Source: Helianthus annuus
Lineage: Eukaryota; Streptophyta; Magnoliopsida; Asterales; Asteraceae
Assembly (NCBI RefSeq): GCF_002127325.2
Contig: NC_035443.2
Span: 29,869,090 to 29,933,089, forward strand
Length of the DNA: 64,000 nt
Direction of reading: 5' to 3'
Both the position numbers and the translations under genes were made by a program. This document shows positions 48,487 through 60,379 of this stretch, piece by piece. The notes below the pieces were generated by a model. The model made no database searches. It worked only from the letters and a program-made list of their open reading frames with translations, and was not told the DNA's origin. Position 1 is the stretch's first letter. Every line of letters starts with the position of its first letter.

Positions 48487-51400
48487 TGTCACACCCCGAC
48501 CGCGTATAACATGCAACCGCGGCAGAAAATGTCGGGGAGTGTTGTGGACAGAATTAATTGTTATACAACCATGGAAATTAAAGTCACATTTTATTTATCA
48601 AACACGGGTGTTACATTGTCTTAAAAGGAAGTACAGAATTCAAAACATAGTTATACTAGTTCTATCTCCATTTTTAGTCTCTAAGGCACAGGTCCGCCCT
48701 AGTATCGTGATCAACATCTTATGGAATAGCTCCTGAAAACACATGTGAAAGTAGGTACGTCAGCATAAAAATGCCTGTGAGATACATAGGTTTTATGAAA
48801 ATGGGATTCATGACTTGAGTTTAAAGAAATGTTTTAATAACAGTCAGTCATGAACCTTGTAGATTGTCTTGCTTTGTAAACCATTTGAAAAACGATAACA
48901 TAAGATGATGTGTATAGATAAGTGTAAGGTTAAACGAGTAACCAGTAAAGTGAGTTGAATAAGATAAGTTGTTTGTGAAAATAATGTCTTGTGAAGAATA
49001 TGTTATTTGTGTAAAATGTAATGTGTCTAAACTGAAAGGATTTAGATAACGCCACGATATGTAATATTATACAAACATTTATACATAGGAAGTACCAGCG
49101 GCGTATCCACCATGTTTGTATCATATTACATACGCCACGTTACTCAAATCATTTACCCAAACCAACCACCATGTAAATTGTTCATGTATAAACCAAATGT
49201 CAAGTGTTATTGTGTAAATCATGTCAAAATGTCTATGTTCAATGTAAACCACCAAATGTGTATGTCAATGTCAACGTGTTTATTGTTCAATGAAAATCAT
49301 GTAATGTGTATCCCAAAATGTATCATGTACGGTAAGCGAAATGTATCAACTTAAACCGTATGTAAAATGCACAAAACAAGTCGTTGAAGTAAAACGTGGT
49401 TTAAATCAACGTTATGTTTTGTGGAAAAATGCATGCTCTATTGATATTAACATTTATGCGGTATTGTGAAATATGCATACATCCAAGCCTTGAGACTGTG
49501 GCGATAAACCCTTAAACAAATTAAAGGTTTATCTAAGTTATGTATATCGAATTCGGTCATTCCTTACAATCCTATCAAACCCAGGACTTCAGGAACGGGA
49601 GTTGTCAATTCCTATGGTACCACTACCTACTAACGAACGGCGTAGCTAATGTTAATGAATGTATTGTCCCATGTTAAACAAACCAAATGTCATAACAAAA
49701 TGAAGGCATGTGATGTAAACAATTGTACTAAGTATGCTAAGTAAACATACGAAGCAGAAATGTTCATGTAAATCAATGTATCCATATGCTGAGTAAACAT
49801 ATGCAACAGAAATGTTCGTGTAAATCAATGTGTCCATATGCTGAGTAAACATATGCAACAGAAATGTTCATGTAAATCAATGTGTCCATATGCTGAGAAA
49901 ACATATGCAACAGAAATGTAATGTAAATCAATGTGTCCATATGCTGAGTAAATATATGCAACAGAAATGTTCATGTAAATCAATGTGTCCATATGCTGAG
50001 TAAACATATGCAACAGAAATGTAATGTAAATCAATGTGCTAAGTACTCACACAATGGGAATACATAGCATGAAATGTAATGAAATCATGTACTATAATGT
50101 ACTAACAACATAGCAGGCATATGATGTGAAAACATGGAAAGCATGAAAGTAACAGATAGGCACATGTGTTTCACCCCAAAACAGTTTGGAAAACAGTAAA
50201 AGATGGGGTTCTATGTACTCACCTGAGATTGCTTTGGAGTTCTTTGTATAATAACCAGATAATGCTAAAGATCACGGGATATCAAACGGCACCTAATAGG
50301 TAGCTATGTTAATATACCGGACCAAATCGGAAGGATCGGATAGTATGCGGGTTCGTAAACCAAACGAGTATGGAGAATCGTGTAATATGGTTTAACAAAA
50401 CTTACATACTAAAATGAAACCTAACCTAAGTGCTTGTGATCCATTACGACCCGTTTAGGTAGCTTATGCTACCTTAATGCGTCGTTTGCGTAGAACGCGT
50501 TTGGAATGCCTAACATCGTGACCACAAGGCATAACCTCGGAAGGTTATAGCTATGGTCACCTAACGTGTTTCGTCGGATCCGAATGATCGACCAAATGGG
50601 TCGGGTTCGAAAGTATAAGCGATGGTTTAGATCGCTTACCTTACGACCCTATATAAGCACTATATTAAAAGTGACGAGCTAAGCATGTTAGAACATGCTT
50701 AACTAAGTTTAGAAAACAGGTTTGGCATCAAAACAAACGGCTTTGATGCTCATGAGTAGTTTGGTTACAAAATACGCAAAAATGCGCATTTTGGCCGAAA
50801 CTACGACTCGTCACTGAGCCTAGATAACGTGGTAATCAGTAGGTATAGTCACTACGGACTATAACCATCGTGATCACGCTCACGTTACGAAGTTCTAATG
50901 AACTTCGTGTTGACCATAGGCTGGTCAATGCAGAAAGTCAACAAAACGTTGACTTTCGGACTCAAAAAGCGAATAAAAGAACGAAAGAATACTTACGGAG
51001 GGTCCCCGAATGCTAATCTAGATCAAAGAGCTCAAGTATGAAGCAATGGCATCAACTTAGAGCATTTTGATCAGATTGTGTGAGTTTTTAGCAACAAGGG
51101 GGGGTATTTATAGGAAAAGTAGAGCCGTTAGGATCGTTTCTTGAATATCGTGCCACGATCTTGAGCGTCCACTTGTCAAAATGTTGTGGTTACTGAGAAT
51201 GGCCCTTGGCTCTTGATTGGGTGAAAGGGCATTGCCCCTTGAACGAACGAAAAGCCAACTGCAAGTGGGTTCAATGAATCTGCTGTACTGGGGACCCCTT
51301 ACGGACCGTATGGGTTTTGGCTTACGGTCCGTAAGCCCTTAGTTTGGCAGATTTACAGTTTTGGTCCCTGCAGCTCAGAAACTTGGTGTTTGATGCATTT

Positions 51401-52177
51401 TTGACACGTTTAAGCCCCGTTAACCCCATTTCAAAGCTCTAAAATGAAGTTAAAGTATAGGAAACTTAAAATGTGCTCAAAAATATCCCGGATGTCGGTT
51501 CGTTTGGCCGTACGGTCGCGATGTTCGGTTAATTACGACGGAATGCGCATAAGCGCGAAAGACGATCCAAATTGTGCGACGAATGGATTTTTCTCATGCC
51601 ATACACTAAGGCATAATATAAGGATGCTTACATAAATTTTTGGATGTCCGGATGTATTCAGAACGTAAGTTATGCGCAAAAGTGCAAACTTGTGCACTTT
51701 TTGACACTTTTAGCCCCTGAATGATCCAAAAGTTTGTTTTAGCATACCAAACCCCTCAAAGCCTATTTCTAAGCTATGTAAAGGATATTTATGGTATGTT
51801 TAACTTATGGACATGTTCCGGAATGTTTATTACAGTTCAAATTGGCATACTTTCGCAGTTTGTCAAGTTTAGTCCCTGTAAGCGAATTAACTTGTTTCTG
51901 CCATACCAAAGCCTTCAAAACTTATTTCTAAGTTATGTAAAGGTTATTTAAGGTATGTTGAGTATATGTTGATGTTCCGGAGTATTTGTCGCATTAAACT
52001 GAGCACGTTTAAGCACCAGTTAGCGTATAACTCTCCAGAAAGCGATGTAGAGTTTAAAATCGAACAAAAGTTAAAACATGAAAAATGTAAAACACAACCA
52101 AACAAACATTGGGATAAAATAACATTGTTTTATTGATAATTGAACTGTTCACAATGATTACAAGCACAAATGTTACA
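48487..52177 (-). repeat. 3' LTR of element G (3691 bp)
   Basis: On the minus strand it starts TGTAACATTTGTG and ends CGGGGTGTGACA. It has a TATTTATA box (51105-51112, TATAAATA on the minus strand) and TTACGG/CCGTAA palindromes at 51297-51338, about 185 bases upstream of that box. A 51-52 bp tandem repeat lies at 49752-50040. No coding region. Confidence 0.9.
49752..50040. repeat. 51-52 bp tandem repeat in the LTR of element G, about 5.5 copies
   Basis: Unit GAAATGTTCATGTAAATCAA then TGTGTCCATATGCTGAGTAA then ACATATGCAACA. Two copies lack the TTC step. The unit contains inverted CATATG arms. Confidence 0.93.
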
Positions 52178-52213
52178 GTCTCCCCTACTTGTGGAAATTT
52201 CGTCCCGAAATTT
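52178..52213 (-). promoter_or_regulatory. Stop-proximal hairpin and polypurine tract of element G
   Basis: AAATTTCG-TCC-CGAAATTT on the + strand (52195-52213), overlapping the gag-pol stop (TAA 52214-52212). The tract CAAGTAGGGGAGAC on the minus strand abuts the LTR. Confidence 0.86.
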
Positions 52214-53400
52214 AATTAGAGGAAACTCGTGGAAAAAGATGTGGATATTTTGCCTTCATTTGATCTTCACGTTCCCAAGTAAACTCGGGTCCACGTTTAG
52301 ATTCCCAGCGAACCTTGACCAAAGGAATGCGCTTGCGCTTAAGCCACTTGACTTCACGTTCCATGATTTCCACTGGTTTCTCAACAAATTTCAGTGTTTT
52401 ATGAACACGAATTTCGTCAAGCGGTATGTGGAGGCTCTCATCAGCTAAACACCTCTTGAGATTGGACACGTGAAAGGTTGGATGAACATTTCCAAGTTCA
52501 GGAGGTAACTCCAGTCTGTAGGCTACCTTACCGATTCTTTCGACGATCTTGAATGGTCCAACGTATCTAGGTGCAAGTTTTCCTTTCTTTCCGAATCTGA
52601 TCACACCTTTCCAAGGTGAGACCTTAAGTAATACACGATCACCGACTTGAAAATCCAAGGGCTTGCGTTTTAGGTCCGCGTAACCCTTTTGACGGCTTCT
52701 AGCTGTCTGAAGGTTATCACGAACTTTCTTTACCTTATCTGTTGTCTCTAAAATGAGGGCAGGTCCAGTAAGCTGAGCCTCGCCGATCTCATTCCAGCAG
52801 ACTGGTGAACGACATTTTCGACCATAGAGAGCCTCGAAAGGAGCCATGTTGATGCTGGAGTGATAACTTTTGTTGTAGGAGAATTCAATCAATGGAAGAT
52901 GTGAATCCCAACTACCACCAAAATCGATCATACAAGCTCTAAGCATATCCTCCAGTGTCTGGATTGTTCTTTCAGATTGACCATCCGTTTGCGGATGATA
53001 AGCTGTGCTCAGATTAAGTTGGGACCCCATAGCAGATTGCATGGTTCTCCAAAAATGAGAAGTGAAACGAGCATCTCTGTCAGAAATGATGTTCAAAGGG
53101 ACACCATGTCGAGCTACAATTTCATCTACGTAAATTTGAGCAAGTTTGCCAGCAGAAAAATCCTCACGGATTGGCAAGAAATGCGCTGACTTGGTAAGAC
53201 GATCAACGACTACCCAGATGGCATCGTGACCTTTCTTTGTGCGCGGAAGTTTGGTAATGAGATCCATAGTAATGTTTTCCCATTTCCAAACTGGGATCTC
53301 TGGTTGCTCCAATAAACCGGCAGGACGCTGATGTTCATCCTTAACCTTAAGACAAGTAAGGCATTTGGATACGTATAAGGCAATGTCTTTCTTCATACCA
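52212..53400 (-). pseudogene. pol: pol of element G, integrase and C-terminal tail
   Basis: One uninterrupted frame from [18 protein letters not shown] to the stop: zinc region end, catalytic [48 protein letters not shown], then [20 protein letters not shown] and the tail [18 protein letters not shown]. This stretch has no stops, unlike E and F. It is separated from the rest of pol by solo LTR H. Confidence 0.92.
53396..53400. repeat. Target site duplication TACCA, left copy
   Basis: Matches 56620-56624 and flanks element H. Confidence 0.88.
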
Positions 53401-56400
53401 TGTAACACCCTAACACGCTTTAACTGAAAAGACGCAGCGGAATTACGTACCATAAAATTTCTTTCATTAAAAACGTTTTATACTACTTGAAACTTCAATA
53501 TAAAATAACCTTTTTACAATATACGCAACCTTCGTACTCATTTACAAAATGAAAGTCTAACTTATGTCTATCATTTTACATACTCCAGGATCCCCGTACA
53601 ATCTATCTTACAACTCGGACCTTGATCGCTACACCTCATGATGATAATTTGTCATTCGTACAACCTGCACCCACCACATACATTCACAGCATTAGTATAC
53701 ATCATTTACATACAAGATTCTTAATCGTGTAATCTCGCTACGTTCTATCCACATATACTTTTCGTCCCGTTTTCTTTCTAGGTCTAGTCATCCCATCCGG
53801 GCGTCTAATCCTTGACGAACTTCAATGTAGTACCTGCACCATATTTCATTCTCGAGGCACACTTTTAATAACGTCAATACTTAAATGTATTGAAACTACG
53901 CATACATTACATACCTGACTGTGTACATACATCTCTACCCACATACATGCCTACATACATACATAACTACATACAACCATAAATACATGCATACCTAACT
54001 ACTTACAATCATACATTCATAAAATGAATCATAACTACACATGTGCACACCTTCGCTCACACGTACATGTACTTACATAATTACATAAATACATTCGTAC
54101 ATACATACATACTACCTCATCTTCATGATTACTTATTAGCTTAAGTGTTTTGGGAAGAAGCTAAATCTATATATATATACTGACCCACATACTTAATTCG
54201 TTTTCCGTACACACGCTTACCCTTTCCATTCTTACTCACGCTTCCTAAACGCTTTTTAAATAACTTTCGGGTACATTTCGGACCTTAAAGATGAGTTCCA
54301 CACTTAACCGTAGCTTATCAAGCCATTTGGTAGGGTTAAGGTGCATTATAGGAGCTTATCGGGGCTTGGGATGAATTCACGAGGCCCGAAATCAAGGGAA
54401 AACAAAGAAAATACATAACTTACAATTTGCACCTGACCTCCACCGTAAGCTACGGTGGCTACCGTAGCTTACGGTGGCCCCAAAACATTACGGTGGCAAT
54501 ACACTGTCTTACGGCAGAAGGAAAGGCCCAGCATCCACCGTAGCTTACGGTGGGCACCGTAAGCTACGGCGATGCCCAGATCAGCCCCCAATTTTAATAC
54601 TAAAATGCGCATAACTTTCTCGTCTTGCATCCGTTTCACTTGAAACTTGTTTCTAAACGTTCATAAAACATTTCCCTACCTTATTAACTAAAAATTTATC
54701 CCTTGAGGTCCTTAAACCTCATAAATTACATCATCGATACACGATTCATGCATATATGTTTGACCCGTTTGATCTATATCATGCATTTCCCAACTTACCT
54801 AGCCACATTCGGCTACCTTCCGTTAGACTAACCCTATCACTACTTTTACTTCATACTTTCTTACATAACTTCTAGATAATTTACCAAATAACAAAACATA
54901 TTAAATCAAAAGGGTAAGTTTGGGATTCACTTACCTTGAGCGTCCGTTTTCGTATCCACTTTCTTGTCTCGTCTTGACCCGTTAGTCTTTCTTGCTTGAG
55001 TCCATTTCCACATGATCCCTAATGCTTTCGTGTCACCGCAATCACATCCTTGTTAGTATACATGATTTTACATAAAAATGATCATGTCGAATGCATAACT
55101 CGCAATTAGGTTTCATAGTCAAGCCTAACAAACATAAGGCATACGCCCAAATCATATCTTTTCAAACTCATACAATCCATCATGTTAACGCATAAAATGC
55201 ATATTAATTTAACACATACCATATGACGTTCCAAGATCTTATAATTGTGTCAAAAATCTAGCTATGTCCCTTATGTCCAGTTGACTTCCAAAAGTCAACG
55301 GTTTAATGTATAAACTTCCGACTTAACTTCATATATTCACTACATCATATTAGGCTATACATATGACACTATATACATTTCCTACTTATGATGCAAATGT
55401 ACTTACAACCACATAATCACATAATCATACACGCATACATATTTACTCACACATACATTCGTTTCATTACACACACGTTCTTGTTAGCATATGAAATTAT
55501 ATAAGAGAACAACCATATTAATTCACAATTCGCATTCGACTTCCATTAATCATATCAATAACACGTGGTACACTCATGGTGAAATACTCATTTAATCGCA
55601 TGATCACTTGTTTACATGTACGCACCATACTAGGAACCTCATTAATTCTACAATTGCACCATAATTCATACTTAACAATGAACTATATCTAAACTCAATT
55701 CTCATGTTATTTTACTATCAAACACCCTTTTATCACATTCCATAACTAATTACCACTTTCTTGCATACTATTTCACCTTCTACACTCACTTAGTCATTTC
55801 ATCGAACACTTGGCATGCGTACAAGTTTCTAAACATGATGTACAAGTAACCTTCATTCTTTTCTTCCTAATTCTTGTTTTCAATCATCCAAACTACCAAT
55901 AACAATTCAATCTCATACCCTATTCAATATAACTAACAATTTGGTCACATGCAACATATCATATCAAGAATTAAACAAAGATTGGACATGGGTGACATAC
56001 CCATGTCGCCATTTCTACTAACCCAAGTGGGTTTCATCTCCAAATCTCAATTAACATCAAATCTTGCATAATTCACATTCCAATGATAATTCTAACATAT
56101 GTTCATGCTTAATTTCATCCCAATTCATGGATTAAGACCTAACCCATTTCATACAAGATCACCAATCTTAGTTTTTGAGACATACCTTTTGATCCTCTTG
56201 TGATGGTGAGCATTAATTCGTGTTTATTCATGATTTTGAGCTTGGATTCAACCTTCAATTTGGACTTCTTTAAGAACTAGGGTTTGCACCCCTTTGTTCT
56301 TCTCCAGAGCATTCCACGCACACACACGATGTATGTGTGTTGTGTGTTGTGATTTTATTTAATAAAACATAACTTTCCCCCTTGTTCATATATGGTCCCT

Positions 56401-56619
56401 CAAGTTTGTTCCCTTGTTTGCTTTGCTAAACTTTTGACTAGGTATAATAACCTAGTTACTACATTCTATATTATTAAACATGGGGTCTCATTAGCAAATT
56501 TAGTAATTCGAGTTTTTGTAACGTTACTTAACTAGGTTAAATAACCTAGTCGTTTATTTCATGCTAAGTCATATAAGAACACATGGCAATTATAAACATT
56601 CGGGTTTTGGGATGTTACA
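53401..56619 (-). mobile_element. Element H: solo LTR of another Ty3-type family (3219 bp)
   Basis: On the + strand it starts TGTAACACCCTAACACGC and ends GGGATGTTACA, flanked by TACCA. No coding region. A TACA-rich stretch lies near 53930-54110, and CCGTAAGCTACGG-type palindromes at 54440-54570. Orientation is inferred from the TGTAACATCCC start on the minus strand. Confidence 0.88.
54440..54570. repeat. CCGTAGCTTACGG palindrome cluster in element H
   Basis: Copies CACCGTAAGCTACGGTGG (54440), ACCGTAGCTTACGGTGG (about 54460), CACCGTAGCTTACGGTGG (about 54536) and CACCGTAAGCTACGG (about 54555), plus two half sites. Confidence 0.9.
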
Positions 56620-56624
56620 TACCA

Positions 56625-57322
56625 GGCTACCAATACTGAATACGAAGATCCTTATACATCTTATCTGAGCCAGGATGAATAGAATAACGAGACTTATGGG
56701 CTTCATCCATAAGCAAGGTACGAAGATTATCTTGGCTCGGGACCCACAAACGGTCCATGAAGTAATATGATCCATTGTCCTTCAGTTCAAGAGCAGGTGT
56801 TATGTGATAAGGAAATTCCTTATCCATTAAACCTTGTGAAACACAAGCTTGTTGAGTCTGAGATATACGGGCTTGGATATCGGTTTGAATAACAGATTGG
56901 ACACGTACACAGTGAAGCTTAGTATGTTCCTTGCGACTTAAAGCATCGGCTACAACATTCGCCTTACCGGGATGGTAGCGAATCTCGCAGTCGTAGTCGT
57001 TTAGAAGTTCAACCCAACGTCGTTGCCTCATGTTGAGCTCTTTCTGATTGAAGATGTGTTGAAGACTTTTGTGGTCAGTAAAAACCACACATTTTGTACC
57101 GTACAAATAGTGTCTCCAGATTTTGAGAGCGAAGACAACTGCACCCAACTCAAGATCATGAGTGGTGTAGTTCTTCTCATGTATCTTCAACTGTCTTGAT
57201 GTGTATGCTATGACTTTGTTTCTTTGCATCAGGACGCAGCCAAGGCCCAACTTAGATGCATCGCAATAAACGACGAAATCATCATTGCCCTCAGGCAATG
57301 TTAGGACAGGCGCGTCGCAAAG
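56625..57322 (-). pseudogene. pol: pol of element G, RNase H and start of integrase
   Basis: Reads [20 protein letters not shown], then [40 protein letters not shown] and [24 protein letters not shown] at 56629-56627 replaces the second Trp of YWWPGMKK (TGG to TAG). After removal of H it joins 53395 in frame. Interrupted at 57322 by element I. Confidence 0.9.
57318..57322. repeat. Presumed target site CAAAG of element I
   Basis: The five bases before element I. The matching copy would lie beyond the window. Confidence 0.5.
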
Positions 57323-60300
57323 TGTAACACCCTAGTTATTTTATATGTAAATACCAACAATTAGATGTGTAGTTAAGACTACACATGCTATATAAATACG
57401 GGTTTATTAAAAACTTTTACAAATCATCCGTTATTCTACAAAACGTGATCGAATTCGTTGATTAAAATCTACAACGTTGCAATGCGCGGAAGCGTGTATC
57501 TTTATCGTGTTCGGTTCTTCGCTGAGCTTGATCGTCCTCCGGCATCCCAGAAAGCACCTATATTTCATAAATCTGAAATGCTTTAGTCATACGGTATCTA
57601 AAACGCATCTAAACGAGTCCGGAAAACAAAACTGACCAAAAATACATTTTTTGCACAAGGTCCACCGTAAATTACGGTGGACACCGTAATTTACGGTAGT
57701 TCTTGTTTTGATTTGTTTCCATCGTAAATCAGGAGTGTTTCACCGTAAACCATTTCAGGTCCACCGTAAATTACGGTGGCACCGTAATTTACGGTGGCAC
57801 CTGCATCACACCTTTCCATTTTGCCGTAATTTGACACGAAATCTTTCGTATCTTTCAAACCGCTTATCCGTTTGACCTACCGTTTCTTCCTACATGTTTG
57901 TAATTTAATTCTCCATCATGTGGAGTTAAGATCTGACATCCGGATTAAATAAAATTGAGACTTTTAAGCCTTCGGCTTATTATCTTTTCAACAATTTTCG
58001 ACCCGACTATGTGATTATCAAACAAACATGTTTGTTTGACCACCATTCCTCATGAACCCTTAAATTCTAATATTGTCAATCATATTAAGTACTGAACACG
58101 GGTTTCTACACAATTATTTACCCGTTTTTGTTTAAAATCTTATTTTGACCCATTAAGGGTATTTACGACCATTTTAACACAAACGGTGCTCATTTCTCAT
58201 GTACCTCATAGTTCCACCAATTTGTTATTAGCTAGTCTTCCACCACAACTATGAATGTGGTGGATTTAACGAAATGGACTATTTATTCCGAGTTTAATCC
58301 TACGGATGTGTTATTTTTGCGGCAACACACAAATTAAGCATTTAACTCTTGAAAGTTTATGTCTACAACTTTCATGCGCGTCTAAAGGTTACAAGATCGT
58401 AAGATAAGTTCCTAAACAACCTTTATAAGTTGTTTGCTCAATTTACCCTTCAAGGGCATTTTAGTCGACATTAGCCCCTCATTTACTACGAAGGGCTTTC
58501 AATACATATTTGACCAAGTTTGTATGTTAACTATAATCGTATGCATACGTACCTGGCTAGGGTCAACATATAGACCCAATTTATACCTCGCTTTTATCAT
58601 CACACTTAGTGTGGGCGAAATTAACTGAATCGCTAATCGCTCCTGTTAACACAAGACTTGACAATCGCATTAGTCGATATTGTCAAATAGTGTTATCACC
58701 ACCATTTGACCCGTTCGGCCTATATGCCCAACGTTGCCTATTAAATCAAAAACATGGTTTTTGACTTCTAATTCATACATCCATCCCGTCCCGGATTTCA
58801 TTACCGAATCCCCTTTTTGCCATAAACCATGGTTTTTATCATCTTTATATGTTCCGACTCGTATCAATCACGTCGGAAATCCACATTTTCAATATTAGCA
58901 TTATTGCATCTATAACGTATAGAATGAACAAGTAATCTACACAATTATGTAAGTTTCACTTACCTTGCATCCGAGCTACGCTTTTCTTCCATGCTTGACT
59001 TGTTTGACCCGCTTTCACTCCAAGCTTCCACCTAGCTTGTTACGCGTCAAACTATCATCATCGTTTTCAAGGTGGTTAGTTTAATCATACTCTAATACGA
59101 TTATTCCACCTTATGCATTTCATATCAAAATTGCTATTTATCGTATTATAGGTCAGTTTGACCTTTTTAATAGTCAAATGCCCATTAGTATACTAATTTG
59201 CATTTTCGAGTTATCAACTAGTTTTAGCACTCTTTAACTACTCGGTAGGCGTTATCTTTAGACCTCCGTTTTAACCAAAGTTCTAATCGCGTTTAACACA
59301 TTTAGAACTCTCTTTAATCACTTTTTGCATAATAGTCGAAACATCACAACTAGGTGTTTTAACTACAAAATTCTAGTTTCGAGCCTTCTTTGAGGCATTT
59401 CAACGAACACCTTAAGGGCAGAATTTTACATGTTTATTTATCATGTCTCTAGCTTATCTCTTACCCCAAATTTCACATAAATCAACCATCTTACAAAGTG
59501 GTTAACTTCTATAATTTCTGAATTCACTTCACAATCGTCAATTTACACTAGATCAACAATCTATTTCCTAGTGTTCATCATATTAACATAAAACCCACTT
59601 AGCTTATCAATGGATCATCATGAATCTCATAGTTTTTCCAACAATCTAACATGTTATTGACTAGGGTTTACTCCTAGACATCATATTACTTCAAGATTCA
59701 CTCATGCATGACATAATCAAGCTCAATTTCAGTTTCTTACAAATAACCTAGAATTTTGAGATGGATCAAAACGTCACAATTTTACATACCTTGTGATCCT
59801 TTCAACTTGGTGTTCATGAATACGAGCTTGGATTTCGATTTGGGACTGATTTGGCCTCTCAATTTCTTGGATTTAGGCAAGTTAGGGTTGAACAAAGGAA
59901 CTTCCTTTGCCCCTGTGGAAGACATCGACCAGAACACACACTCAAGGTGTGTGTTTTGGTGTAGAGAGTTTTATTTAATTAAAACTTGTTTCTAGTTTGT
60001 CCCTTATGGCCCCTCTAATTCACCCAAGTTACATTGAGTGTATTTTAACCAATTTCTTTATTACTACAAGACTTGTAATTTAACTAGGTTATTTACTTCC
60101 TAATTATTTTATCTTGTTCATAACCGATATTTAATATATATGTACGAAACCTATATATCTTTGGGGGGTGTTTCCCTATCCTTTATATTTCGGGTCCCGT
60201 CAACTCGGGCCTTTTATATACTTTGTTTTCCTCAAAGTATTTACCCTTCTTTTAATTAACATCAAGTTTATTTATTTAAATTCTAATATTCGTCGGGTAA

Positions 60301-60379
60301 ATTTTACTACCAACGGTGCTTTATCCGTCTTTTAGTATTAACGCGATTTGATTACCAAACCCGTTTTCGGGGTGTTACA
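57323..60379 (-). repeat. 3' LTR of element I (3057 bp)
   Basis: + strand start TGTAACACCCTAG, end GGGTGTTACA. CCGTAAATTACGG palindromes at 57662-57797. No coding region. Confidence 0.92.
57662..57797. repeat. CCGTAAATTACGG palindrome cluster in element I
   Basis: CACCGTAAATTACGGTGG, CACCGTAATTTACGGTAG, CACCGTAAATTACGGTGG and CACCGTAATTTACGGTGG with damaged half sites between. The same cluster is repeated in the right LTR at about 63538-63673. Confidence 0.92.

Noticed and set aside
48218..48736. 172-codon ORF on the + strand crossing the start of element G
   Set aside because: It runs from the remnant into a retrotransposon LTR with no domain, so it is not a gene.
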